Part shown: one piece after another, positions 43,551 through 54,386 of the stretch
Numbering within the stretch: the first letter of the stretch is position 1
How the letters are laid out: each line of letters opens with the position of its first letter
Source: Scilla litardierei
Taxonomy: Eukaryota > Streptophyta > Magnoliopsida > Asparagales > Asparagaceae
DNA length: 64,000 nt
Assembly (NCBI GenBank): GCA_030789695.1
Contig: CM061139.1
Span: 102,098,037 to 102,162,036 of the forward strand
Direction: 5' to 3'
Program-made: the position numbers and the translations under genes
Notes under the pieces: generated by a model
What the model saw: only the letters and a program-made list of their open reading frames with translations
Databases searched by the model: none
What the model was told of the DNA's origin: nothing

Positions 43551-44024
43551 GGCTTAAATAGCCCCAAAAATCGTCCAAAAATCTTGACCAAAACGCCCCT
43601 GCACAGCCTGTTTTCCGCAAATTTCGCTACAGGCAGCGCATCGCACTCGGCCGAGTGACAAAAGTCGCTCGGCCGAGTGAAAACCCTGTCATTTTCCAGT
43701 AAGTCGGGGGCTTCAAGGGTCTTCAGTTCGGAGGCGGCTCGGCCGAGTGAGTTGTCGTCACTCGGCCGATGGCTTCACTGCACTCGGGCGGACGTGGTTT
43801 GCCACTCGGCCGAGTGGGTCTTCTGAAGCTCAGGTGGCCGAAAAACAGAAACTTCGATATTTAGGAGGGGCTTCGTCTGGGCGCCACTCGGGCGGACGTG
43901 GTATAGTCACTCGGCCGATGTGGTATCCGTCGCTCGGCCGAGTACACATGGAAATCGTGTCTGAACGGGTCGGCCGAGCAGTGTCTCGCTGGTCGGCCGA
44001 GTGGCTCCTCCACTCGGCCGAGTG
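43551..44024 (-). promoter_or_regulatory. ACTCGGCCGAGT palindrome cluster and TATA-like box in LTR C (left copy)
   Basis: About ten perfect or one-off copies of the palindrome (C)ACTCGGCCGAGT(G) between 43644 and 44024, such as 43644-43657 and 44011-44024. In element sense a TATTTAA box follows about 80 bases later. The right LTR copy carries the same at 55437-55910. Confidence 0.65.
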
Positions 44025-44361
44025 GGACACAAAAGATGCCCATTCTGCTTATTTTGGCCTCCTCGTCGCTCCTGCGACGTCCATTCTTCTTCCGCTCCTC
44101 TCTAACAGCAAAATATCCCTCGGGGAGGTTGTCGGTGGCCGTCTAGAGTAAGCGCGTCTCGAGATCACTCCAAATCGCGCCAAATCACCTGAAATGCGAC
44201 AAAAACAACAAATCGTGAAAAGCATCGCAATATCGTCGATATATCGTGAAAAACATGATTTGGGCGATCTAAATGGCATGCAAATACACGGAAAAAAGGT
44301 GTAAAATATGGAGTGATCACATGCATCAAAAACATGCATATCCGGGGGGCATCAAGCTTTA

Positions 44362-44378
44362 TGGCGCCGTTGCCGGGG
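44362..44378 (+). other. Primer binding site for tRNA-Asp (B, copy 1)
   Basis: TGGCGCCGTTGCCGGGG, identical to the site in element A, eight bases after the LTR end. Confidence 0.85.
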
Positions 44379-44557
44379 AGGCAACGTGCTTGTTATTTAA
44401 GGATTTCATGAACCCTTGTGTCTAGCTCTCATCCCTACCTCGCGATAATTTTCGTATTCTTTCTTTTTCCTTTTTATTTTCTTATTTTTATTTTTATTTT
44501 ATCTTATCTTATCTGTTTCTTTCCCACTTTTCGTTTCACGGGTGTTTGTTGTTTTTA

Positions 44558-46923
44558 ATGCGCAGGAGTTCAAGAAGTCTCGACGACTTGATTCCCATTG
44601 ATCCAGAGATAAACGCCACCCTAAGGCGTTTGGCCGCCGAGAAGCGAAGAAGAGAGGATCCTGAAACTATGGGGAAAAACACCCCACCTCACAAGTCCCT
44701 GCTGGAGTACTCGATGCCATCCATCGAGTCCACCTCCGCCATCCGTCCTCCTGCTATTACGGCTCAAAGCTTCGAGCTTAAGCCATCTTTGGTGACGTGG
44801 ATCCAGTAGGATCAATTTTCGGGTGCACCCATGGAGAGCCTGATTGAACATTTGGACTCCTTCTTGGAGAAATGTGACACCTTCTGGATAAACGGTGTCA
44901 CAACTGAGGCGATCCGTCTGAAGCTATTCCCCTTCTCTCTGCGAGATAAAGCCAAGCTGTGGCTTAGGGGAAAGGACCCGAATACATTCAGCACCTGGGA
45001 GAAGCTTTCAAATGCTTTCCTGACAAAGTTCTTTCCTCTGGGGAAGACCATGAAGCTGAGGAGTGAGATCTCCTCCTTCTCCCAGGCCAGCCACGAGTCT
45101 CTGCATGAAGCTTGGACGTGATACAAGGAGATGCAGCAGAGATGTCCCCACTATGAGCTCCCCATGTGGCAGATCATAAATCTGTTCTATAATGGGTTGA
45201 GGTATGATCTGAAATCGTCCATGGACGCCGCGGCTGGAGGGTCCTTTATGTCAAGAAGCGAAGAAGATGCCGGACAGATTCTGGAGAATATGGCATCTAA
45301 CAATGAGCGGTGGTGTGACGAGAGAGCCACACCTAGATCTGGAGGCATCCACAGGATCGAGGACGTCGACAAATTATCCAGCAAGTTTGACTTGCTGTCG
45401 ACCCAGATCTCCGCATTGATGGTAGGCACCGGTGGCGCCGGTACACAACAGATTGCTGCGGTGGAATCCGAAGTCTTTGGAGAATTCGACGGTGTTGACA
45501 TCTCACCACCGTTGGATTAGGCAAGCGCATTATTTTACAATCCTACGGGGAATGTGCCTTTTCCACCACAAACCAACTCCAACCCGGCCTACTCTCCAAA
45601 CAACCGGAATCATCCCAACCATAGCTACCGGGCACCGTATTAACAGCCGACTCAGCAGCAACAACAAAAGATATATCAGCCGGCTAGGCCTTAGCAGCAG
45701 CAGTCTCAGCAACAACAGTTTTAGCAGCAGCAATTTCAGCAGCAACAACCTCCACGACAGTATCAGCAGAATGCTCAAGGGAATCAGTAGCCCATCCAAC
45801 AGCAATATGGACAGCAGAGGGCAATCTCTCCAGTTGAGTCACTCTTGACTCAATACATAGCCAACCAGGAGAAGATAAATCTAAAGCTGGAGATGGGACA
45901 GAGAGTTCTCACTGATCAGGTGACCCAGCTGGGGTTGCAAGTGGCGAACCTTCAGAGGCCGCAGAATCTATTACCGCCACAGCCTGAGGTGAACCCGAGG
46001 GGGACTAATCAAACCTTGGCGCTCACACATGAGCATGCCAACGTGTCTGCTATCGTCTTAAGGAGCGGAACACAAATCCCCACGAGAGTGCCCCCCGAGG
46101 AGCCCGAAGCACCGTTGGTCGTGGAGCGACCAATTGAAAAATTAAATGACGACGGTGCTTCGTCGCCAAAGCTAGCTATTCCGGAGGGAATCCATGGAGA
46201 GGAGAAGAAAAAGGATGATGAAGGGAACCTCCGGGTATTCAAGCCCGTTGTGCCTTTTCCGCAACGGTTAGCCCAGGCCCAAATAGACAAGAAGTATGGC
46301 AAGTTCTTTGCCATGGTTAAAGACCTAAGCCTGCAAATACCCTTCCTTGAAGCTATAGAGACGATACCCTCCTACGCGAAATTCCTCAAGGATTTGGTGA
46401 CAAAGGGTTGTAGAAAAGAGAAGGTCGTTCTGACGGCGGAATGTAGTGCTCTTATCCAGCGAGCAAGTCCGCCCAAGCTTAAAGACCCAGGAAGTTTTTC
46501 CATCCCTTGTTCGATTGGGGAAGTGCGAATCCAGAGGGTGCTCGTCGATCTAGGAGCGAGCGTCAGTCAAATGCCCCTATCGTTATACAAGAGAATAGGG
46601 ATGGGAGATTTGGAGCCCACCGGCATGACATTACAGCTTGCTGACCGTTTGGTCAAGTATCCGATGGGAATAGTAGACGACCTCGCCGTTGATGTGAGTG
46701 GAGTACACGTACCGGTTGATTTTATGGTGATGGACATGCCGGAAGAGAAGCATACCCCTATTATCCTTGGACAGCCCTTTATGGCAACCGCCGGAGTTTT
46801 GATAGACGTGAAGAATGGGAAGATTTCCCTCAACGTCGGCCAAGAAAGAGTCGAATTTGACATGGGGTTGTCGCTGAAGTACCCCGATCCTCCGGATGAT
46901 CCTAGTATTAATGCGCTGGAGCT
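44558..46923 (+). pseudogene. Athila B gag-protease, copy 1, many stops, cut at 46923
   Basis: Same protein as A gag-PR from ATG 44558. In-frame stops are at 44807 (TAG for CAG, private to this copy), 45119 (TGA for AGA), 45518 (TAG for CAG) and several TAG/TAA in the Gln-rich part. The A run at the A-element frameshift is intact here, so gag and protease share a frame. The protease box is VDLGASVSQMP. Identity with A and with copy 2 stops within GCTGGAGCT at 46923, where family C sequence begins. The protease C-terminal tail is missing. Confidence 0.88.
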
Positions 46924-48012
46924 AGGAATTAGTAGCGGGGGAAATGCCATATAATAGAATCGCTAAGGGGAGATTCACCAATGCTTTTAAAAGTAGAGAA
47001 ATGATGTTCAAGATTTGTGGAGAAAGAAATAAATATATCACTCGGTTCACTCTATAAGACATGCACAACAACTTCAGCAGGGTAATCTAATCTACTCAGT
47101 TTCGATCATAAAAAAAAAGCTAACTAATCCAGATATATCATAGCTAACATCATTCAATCATCCCGAAGTGAAGTGTACAATTCATGCATATAGAAGTGAT
47201 ATAGGAAAAGAAATCAGTACTCCAGATATAGGCATTCAATGCGTGAATCTTGGTGTGTTTTCTGTGATAGCATACATATGAATATTCAGGCTCAGCTAAT
47301 AATAAAACTTCATCCATTTTCATGTGAAAAAAGTGTGGATTACTACTCTAGATGCAAAGCAAGTCATAGCATATGATATCAGAAATAAACTCTAAGACAT
47401 GACAAATATAGCATGCATATAGAATAAGCTAACTCCACGTAGACATCATCACAGAAAATTCATCTCTAGCATGAGATGAAAAAGGAAAGAAATAAAGATA
47501 AGAAAAATAAAACTATGCAATGCGGCACACAGAGAAATAAGAAAAACATGATGCATGGCAAAATAAAAGAAAAATAAAGAAAAATGAGTGCAAAAGTGAA
47601 AAAAAAATGGTGTGAAAAACTAAAAATAAAGGTGGCGAATCGAAAAAGAATGTGAGAACTCACTCCCCCAAGCTAAACCGCACAGTGTCCTCAATGTGCA
47701 AAGTGTGGCACACAGAGAGACAAGTAATGAGAGGGGCAAGTGAGGGTGCATGCATGATGGAAAGAAAAAGATAATAAAACGAAAAATAAAGAAATGAAAA
47801 TATGATGCGGATATGATGCATGCACAGATATGAGTGATACGAGTATAAATGGGTCACCAAAAGCTCTCACTCTCTCCCAAAAAGGATATATAAAGATACG
47901 GCAAAATGAGAATCCCAAAATAAGTGAGGGGAGGGGGGGGGGTAAAAAGGCATCAGGACCCAGCAGAAACGGGCAGCACAACGGCAAAAGGAATCGATGG
48001 CATCAAGGGTGC
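46924..48012 (-). other. Element C 3' non-coding region, truncated
   Basis: About 1.1 kb downstream (in element sense) of the env-like ORF, AT-rich, no ORF. It contains the hairpin GCACATTG-AGGA-CACTGTGC (47699-47680) followed by AGCTTGGGGGAGTG (47674-47661). The LTR expected further on is absent because the sequence switches to Athila B at 46923. Confidence 0.6.
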
Positions 48013-50217
48013 CTAGGAAGGTGGTGCTGCGCCGTCTCCGTCCTGAGGCGGAGGAGGAGGAGGTGGTGGTGTAGGCTGCTGAGCTGGGGTGGGCGTGGAA
48101 GTGGAAGCAGGTCTAGTGTGTGTGGAAGTGTGTGTGGGAACCTGCTGGGTGGGTGGGGGTACGCGCGGAAGACGCTCTAAGATCTGTGTCAGGCAGTAGT
48201 GGATCTGAGGGATCAGGTCAAAGCGTCCAGCCATCGTAGAGACGGTGGAGGACAGGGTCCTAAGGTCACCTCTAAGACCACTCACCGCCAACTCAAGAGC
48301 ACGTATGCTCTGCAGTACAGTGTCAGGCGGGGGTGGTGCAGAGGGACGCACCGGTCTAGGCTGCGCAGGGCGGGGCTGGCGTACGCGAGTGGAGTATGTA
48401 ACGGGCTCAGCAGGGAAGGGGACAAAAGGTTCCGTGCCAGCAAATGTGGGCCTGGCCTCAGTGTGAGGCCGGGACACCGGCTGGTGAGAAGTAGATGCAG
48501 CGGCAGCAAAGGAATCGTGCAAAAGTGGCAACGAGGTGGCAAGAGAGGTCAGTGGCCCAGAAGTGTGGACAGACGCCACGACACTCTCGGAGAATACGGC
48601 GGCTGTGGAGACAGAGGACTCTACCGCTGGGGCGGAACTGTGTGGACCAAAAGGCGCAATCCCAACGGAGATCATGCTAGCCATGGTCTCCACGACCGCG
48701 GCAAACGAGGGCGCTCCACTCTCGACAAAGGTCGGCGGGCGCTCGGGGAGTGCGGAGCAAAGAGGCTCCACGGACAGAGGGCCAGAGGTGGCAGCGGGGG
48801 TGGTGGGGACAGCCTCGGAAGTGGTGACAGTGGTGGAAGTGGGCTCAGTAAAAGTACTCTCGACACTGACAGAGGTGGGGACAGAAGTGTTAGGAGCAGC
48901 GGAAACGTCAGGAACAGGCTGAGGGGCCACAGGGTCGACGGGGTCGGCAGCAGGCTCGGCAGGGTGTGCAGCAGGGTCTGCGGGAGCAGCCTGGGCAGCG
49001 TGGGCAGCGTGGGCCTGCTCGGCCTCCTCGGCCTCGAGCACGTACGCAGCGGGGATGAGGACATCCATCGCTGGGAGCCAGTCAACGTGGGCCGGTGCAA
49101 TCTGGGTCCGAGCTGGGCTCGGGAGAATCATGTAGTCGGCACCGAAAGGGCCGTGCAACCAGACCCAGTGACGCTCACCATGCGGACGCAGCATATTCAT
49201 CCGGGCCATAACATCTATCGACAAGGAAGTGGGGCCCGGAACGCGTCGCAGGTCGTCAGGTAAGTCCTCGCCGGTCATCATGGTAAGCAGGGTGATCAGA
49301 CCGCCGCAGCATATCGGTGAGCGAGCGCCCACCGACACAATGATACGGTCTAAAAACCAAGCCGCAATGTCGATCACGACGGCGGGGACAAGCTCGTGTC
49401 CATCCCTAGATAGAGCTCTGGGACGTGTCATCGCATAGAGCATGTAGAGCTCTGGCGTAGACATCGTGCCCGGCTCATATCTGGCCAAAAAGGTGGTCGC
49501 CATAAGGCGCTGGGCAATACGTAGGCAGGGGTGGATAATGGCCGAGGCCTTGGCCCTACTAGGGTCAAAGGCGGCGTGGTGGCCTGTAATCCGGGCCCAG
49601 AAGGCACCGGCGTCGAAGGAAGGTGGGGGGATGTGGGTAGGGCCGTAACCGCGATCGGCTCCGGGGACTGCGGGCCATGAGAAGAACGCTCTCATCATAT
49701 CGAGAGTGACCTGGCACTCTCGATCCATGAACCTGAATGAGCATCCCTCATCGGTCCGGGCAATCGAACTCAAAACCTCAAGTGTCGGGCGGGTATAAGT
49801 ATCCGCCGACACCTGGAAAAAATCTCGCCAGCCCACGTTGTCGTACAACGTGAGCATCCCCTCAAGTACCCCCAGGCGTCCAAGGTCAGCGAGGTGTGCA
49901 AACCTGGAGGGTACGATCGAGCGCTGGGAGATACGGTCGAAGACGGCGCGGTGTGCGTCGTCTCGGAACGTGATCCCGAGCGGCCCGACCAGTTGAGCCG
50001 GTGGTGGTGGCTGTGCAGCGGTGGGGAGTGGCTGTGCGGGCTGTGCAGGCTGTGGGTGCGCTGCAGGCTGTGCGGGGTGTGTGGGGCCTGCAGGCTGTGC
50101 GGGGTGTGTGGGAGAAGGCGGAGGAGAGTCCTCCACCAAGTGGGAGGGGCCGGGCTCGTCCGACCGCTTCCGCTTAGCGGAAGCTCTCGTCGACCGCGGC
50201 CGTGTCCGGGGCGGCAT
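48013..50217 (-). CDS. ATHILA ORF-1 / env-like protein of element C
   Basis: An uninterrupted ORF of 734 codons from the ATG at 50217 to TAG at 48013-48015. The frame is also open upstream to an ATG at 50388, but MPPRTRPRSTRAS at 50217 corresponds to the start used by the A-family remnant. Order: a basic stretch (AKRKRSDE, possible nuclear signal), a Pro/Ala/Gln-rich stretch, then the conserved region characteristic of the plant ATHILA ORF-1 family, with FRDDAHRAVFDR, the RFAHL segment, LGRLGVLEGM and a W-x-x-FF-x-V stretch. A long Ala/Pro/Ser/Thr-rich linker, a leucine-patterned segment near the C-terminus (possible coiled coil) and a poly-Pro tail follow. I see no signal peptide or clear membrane helix, so 'env-like' reflects position only. 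Being intact beside a broken gag is notable. Confidence 0.82.
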   Translation of the reverse strand: MPPRTRPRSTRASAKRKRSDEPGPSHLVEDSPPPSPTHPAQPAGPTHPAQPAAHPQPAQPAQPLPTAAQPPPPAQLVGPLGITFRDDAHRAVFDRISQRSIVPSRFAHLADLGRLGVLEGMLTLYDNVGWRDFFQVSADTYTRPTLEVLSSIARTDEGCSFRFMDRECQVTLDMMRAFFSWPAVPGADRGYGPTHIPPPSFDAGAFWARITGHHAAFDPSRAKASAIIHPCLRIAQRLMATTFLARYEPGTMSTPELYMLYAMTRPRALSRDGHELVPAVVIDIAAWFLDRIIVSVGARSPICCGGLITLLTMMTGEDLPDDLRRVPGPTSLSIDVMARMNMLRPHGERHWVWLHGPFGADYMILPSPARTQIAPAHVDWLPAMDVLIPAAYVLEAEEAEQAHAAHAAQAAPADPAAHPAEPAADPVDPVAPQPVPDVSAAPNTSVPTSVSVESTFTEPTSTTVTTSEAVPTTPAATSGPLSVEPLCSALPERPPTFVESGAPSFAAVVETMASMISVGIAPFGPHSSAPAVESSVSTAAVFSESVVASVHTSGPLTSLATSLPLLHDSFAAAASTSHQPVSRPHTEARPTFAGTEPFVPFPAEPVTYSTRVRQPRPAQPRPVRPSAPPPPDTVLQSIRALELAVSGLRGDLRTLSSTVSTMAGRFDLIPQIHYCLTQILERLPRVPPPTQQVPTHTSTHTRPASTSTPTPAQQPTPPPPPPPPQDGDGAAPPS

Positions 50218-50762
50218 ATCGGCCCCGAGCGCGCCGAAAAAATGAAAAAAATGCGGTGCGCGTAAAAGAATGGAAAGATTATACCCAAACACGCCGCGAG
50301 TGCTAAGCAGTGGAAGCGTGCGAAGTCCGCGCCTCCACGAAGTCCTGAGCAGCCCGTAGAAGCTCCCCTGAGCTCCCCTAAGCTCCAAAAAGCAACCTGC
50401 GCATGGAAAAGCGATATCAGCGAGTAATAATCAAAATGTATGGAGAAACAGGGGTATAACAGATAGATATGGGAATTGATTCGGGTTAGGGGTTCGATTA
50501 ATACACGGATCCTCGAAAACTACGCAAAAAGAGGAGAAAACGGGCAAATCAAGCTATACCGGAGGTGATCGGAGACAAGGCCGCCGGCGGCGACTCGGGC
50601 GGGGTGCGGCGATGGTCGGCCGGCGGTGGCTGGCCGAGCGGCGGTGTGTGCGGGCTTGGTCGGGCGAGTGGGGGCTGGGTGAAGCGAGATCGGGCGATGG
50701 GAGCTGAGGGGGCGCGTGCGGATTTTGGGAATTGCTATTTCGAAATCCGCGCCCCCTCGCCA

Positions 50763-51110
50763 CTTATATATAAAAGAGTTACGACTCGGTCGAGTGACGT
50801 GCTCACTCGGCCGAGCGAGGCAAATAAAACTTTTCTCCCTGATATCGCTTCGGCCGAGTGGCTTTGCCAGCCTCGGCCGAGTGACGTAAGTCCATTCGGC
50901 CGAGTGACTCAAGCTACTCGGCAAGACTCGCCCTAGGAGGGTATCCGTTTTACTCGGCCGAGTGAGAATATATACTCGGCCGAGTAGCAGTTTTATCGAA
51001 ATAAAGAAAATAAACAGAGAGTTGGGTACATCAGACTTCCCTCGTTCGTGAGCGGCTCGGCCGGACGAACTTCTGTACTCGGCCGAGTGACTAGTATACT
51101 CGGCCGAGTG
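50763..51110 (-). promoter_or_regulatory. Internal promoter-like palindrome array and TATA box (C)
   Basis: About nine copies of CTCGGCCGAG (for example near 50804, 50873, 50952, 50974, 51077 and 51095). In element sense TATA box CTTTTATATATAAG (50776-50763) follows about 8-10 bases after the last motif (50784-50793). It lies some 550 bases upstream of the env-like start. It is the same motif as in the C LTR, in the same order as in element A. Confidence 0.65.
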
Positions 51111-51375
51111 AGCCTTGTGTTCTGCTGTTTGTCTTCGTTTGGGCTCTAAACTCCGTCTTTCTTCCTCCAGTCGATTTCATCCTCCTCCTAAGCGTCGAGC
51201 GCCTTCTTGGGGCGCTCCTCGTCGTCTCGTTCATCCTCCTCATGATGGATCTACCTATCTCCTCTCCTGTCAAGAAAAATAGGACCCGTTATCACAAAAT
51301 TTTTGGTCGAATGACTCAAAACACTAAAAATCTCTAAAACGAAAATAAAGAAAAAGTAAAAATAAAGCAAAAACC

Positions 51376-51423
51376 GTCGGGTTGCCTCCCGACAAGCGCT
51401 CGTTTTAGGTCGTGAGCTCGACC
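51376..51423 (-). other. Conserved hairpin pair after the gag-PR stop (C)
   Basis: In element sense GGTCG-AGCTCA-CGACC (51423-51408) then GTCGGG-AGGCAA-CCCGAC (51393-51376). Loops AGCT and AGGCAA match element A (27359-27409) while the stems differ and remain paired. Confidence 0.68.
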
Positions 51424-51556
51424 CCCTATAATTTTCAATCAATGCGGGATGTTTGGTGCATATGAGATGCACCCGTCAAACTTCCCGGGGAGCGCGCTTG
51501 GATTTGGACGTGGCGGCGTAGCGTTCTCCCTCGGAGGTCTCTTGTCTCGAATAGTG

Positions 51557-54214
51557 TTAGGGGGGAGGCTCCCCCAAGCTAGCATTTGCCCCGGTCAACG
51601 GCTTAACCGGCGATGCCGATTTCCGTACCGGCGGAGCTTTCTTTGGAGACTTTAATTTCGAGAGCTTGCAGAGCTCTCGAATCCTTGCGACATCAGCGTC
51701 GCCTTCATCTTCATCAGCGGAGAAATCGGGGGAATCGTCTTCACTCTTTTCATCTTGGCCTAAATCCGGGCCTTCTTCAAATTCTTCATCAAAAAGGGCG
51801 CCAATTGAGTGAGGAATCGCCTCCTCTATCACCTCATCGAGGAGGTCCATGTAATCAAGCTCCTCGTGGTAAGGCATGTGCTTCATTGCCTTAGGAATGT
51901 GGAGCTCCACCTCGATGTTTCCGACGTTTAAGGTTAAGGTACCTTCGCACACGTCGACGATGACTCCGGCGGTGGCGAGGAATGGGCATCCAAGTATCAA
52001 TGAGGTGTCTCCCTCCTCCTTAACGTCCATGATGACGAAGTCACATGGCAAGCATATTCCACCCGGGACTTGAAGTGGGATGTCTTCGGCAATCCCCACC
52101 GGCCTTGTTATCCGGCCATCGGCTAATTGAATGCGCATGTCGGTGGGTTTCAACTTTGTCCCGGTGTTAAGCTTTAAGAACATGGAGAGGGGCATGAGAC
52201 TCACACTAGCCCCAAGATCGACCAACGCCTTTTGAAGAGGCACGCCGCCCAAAGTGCAAGGAATTCGAAAACTCCCCGGATCTTTAAATTTTGCCGGCTC
52301 CTTCTCTCTCTTGGTGAACCAAGAGCCCTCCTCGGCTAGCATGATCTTCTCCTTCCTCTTCCTCCCCGAAATCAAGTCCTTCAAGAATTTAGCATACGTG
52401 GGGATCTCCACGATGGCGTCGAGGAAGGGAATATTGAGGCTAACTCCTCTTAGATACTCGAGGAATTTCGCTAGCCTTTTCTCCATTTTCGCTTTCGCTA
52501 GTCTTTGGGGGAATGGGACCGGTGGCATGAAGCGCCTCTCCTCAATTAATCGATCCGCCCTAGATTTCTCCTTGTCGTGTGGCTCCTTCTCCTTTTCAAT
52601 CTCAACTTCCGGCTCAACCGGCTCCAAGCTTTCCTCCACGGCCTCCTCGGTAGGAATCTTAGCGGGGGTGGTGTCCTTCCCGCCTCTAGTAGTAACGGCA
52701 ACTACGGCATTGATGTGGCCCGTGTTGCCCCGTGGGTTTTGCTCCGGTTGCGCCGGCAATCTTTGAGTGTTCCGATTGAGCAACGCCAATTGCTCCGATA
52801 TTTGAGCCACTACGGTATTAAGAGATTCTTGCCCCGCCTTCAAAGTAGCATTCACCTTATTTTGCTCGGCCATGAACGCCTCGACTCTAGTTTCGAAGTC
52901 GGATCGTTGTGGAGCTTGTGGAGGGTTTTGATTTTGATTCCTCCACCCTTGGTTGTATCCGGGAGGCCTATATGGTGGAACTTGTTGCTTCGGTTGAAAG
53001 TTTTGTTGAGTAGGCCCCCTCGGTGGATAGTTTTGTTGTTGGGGTGGTGGTGGTCGAGCTTGTTGAGGCGGTGGTTGTGGCGGGTTCAAGGCTCCTTCAT
53101 TGTTGACGTAGGAGAATCCCGGATGATTTCTTGCGGCCGGATTGGACCAATACCCTTGGTTCCCCGCAACATATTGTACTTGCTCCAAGGATCCTTCTCC
53201 TTGCTCTCCTCCCGAGTACATGACTTGAGATTGGTCTTGCCAATCACACATTTGGTTGGTCGGTGCGGAGGTGGATGGGCTTCCTTGGGGCTCCGTGATA
53301 AATTTCTCCAATCTCTCCACCACCTTGTGGAGAGAATCGAATTTGCTCGTGAGCTCCGCTACGGCCTTCGCCTCGTAGATGCTAGTTGGCTTTAAGGAGG
53401 ATGTGGAGTGTCCTCGCTCATCGCCCCATTGTTGGTTATTTGAGGCCATCTCCTTAATTAGGGCCGTAGCTTCCTCGGGAGTCTTTGACAAGATTGCACC
53501 ATTCGCCGTGGCATCAATAATTTGTTTGGTCCCCGGTTGGAGACCGTTGTAGAAGCTATGAACTAGCTCCCAATCCTCTATACTGTGGTGCGGGCATTGA
53601 TGCTGCAAATCCTTAAAACGCTCCCATGCTTCATAGAGCGTCTCCTGTGGTCCTTGCTTGAAGGACATGAGAGCGCTCCGGATCTTCACCGTCTTGGATG
53701 GCGGATAAAATTTGTCAATAAATGCACTCGCCAGCTCGTCCCAAGTGGTGAAGACACCCTCAGCTTGCGTCCTCAACCAATAGAGTGCCTTGTCCTTTAG
53801 CGTAAAGGGGAAGAGACGCAGTCTGATATCATCGTTGGAGACCCCCGGCATCTAGAATGTGACGCACTTCGACAAGAATAGTTGGATGTGGTAGTGGGGG
53901 TTCTCATGTGCGTTCCCATGAAATGGGTCTTGTTGCATCAAAACCACCAATCCAGTCTTTAGCTCGAAGTTCTTGTCAGCCGCCAACCCCGGCATGGCAA
54001 TGGACGAGGTGGTAGAAGAAGTCTTAGGCCGAAGCCTATCTCGAATAGAGATTATCCTTGCCATCCTTGCAGCCAATTCTTCAGGAGTTTCCGGGTTGGT
54101 CATATACATCCCTTCCGGATCTTGTCTCTTTTCCGCTCTAAGTCTCCGCGCGATACGTTCGATCTCGGGATCAAATAATAAGTCTTCTGGGTCCGCCGTA
54201 GATCTCGTGTTCAT
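51557..54214 (-). pseudogene. Athila C gag-protease with one in-frame stop
   Basis: ATG at 54214 begins MNTRSTADPEDLL. The frame is stopped by TAG at 53852-53854 and continues unchanged from 53851 to TAG at 51557. Domains: capsid gag (RLRLFPFTLKDKALYWL, FIDKFYPPSK and the FYNGLQPGTK box), a Pro/Gln/Asn-rich linker, aspartic protease VDLGASVSLMP (about 52210-52230) and ILGCPFLATAGV. An acidic tail ends in PVKPLTGANASLGEPPP. RT does not follow. One nonsense codon in about 885 codons suggests the copy lost function recently. Confidence 0.9.
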
Positions 54215-54363
54215 GCACAGGGGAAACAGAGTTTCAAAGAAATGATTAATACCGTGGAAGGGTTAGGTAAGAATAGTAAAGGAAATAATAATGGTAACAA
54301 TAAAAAAAATAAAAATAAAAGAAAGAAGTAGCTAGGGTGAAAAAGAATCAAACGCAATCGCCT

Positions 54364-54380
54364 CCCCGGCAACGGCGCCA
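54364..54380 (-). other. Primer binding site for tRNA-Asp (C)
   Basis: The minus strand reads TGGCGCCGTTGCCGGGG, six bases after the LTR end. Same primer as A and B although the LTRs are unrelated in sequence. Confidence 0.88.
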
Positions 54381-54386
54381 AAAACT

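Larger units (their letters stand above)
42501..44319 (-). repeat. LTR of family C, left copy (TSD CATGC)
   Basis: 1819 bp with near-perfect terminal inverted repeats (TGATCGCTCC / GGAGTGATCA), flanked by CATGC at 42496-42500 and 44320-44324. In element sense the order is a palindrome cluster ACTCGGCCGAGT (44024-43644), a TATA-like TATTTAA (about 43562-43553), then the hairpin array at 43160-42862. It differs from the right copy (54387-56203) at only about ten positions. It may be a solo LTR or the former 3' LTR of element C. Confidence 0.85.

Noticed and set aside
43747..44151. 134-residue frame rich in R, S and G in LTR C
   Set aside because: It reads through the ACTCGGCCGAGT cluster on the strand opposite to the element and changes with motif spacing; no domain.
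48199..49263. 354-residue frame on + opposite the env-like ORF
   Set aside because: Antisense shadow of the 734-codon minus-strand ORF, which has the ATHILA ORF-1 similarity.
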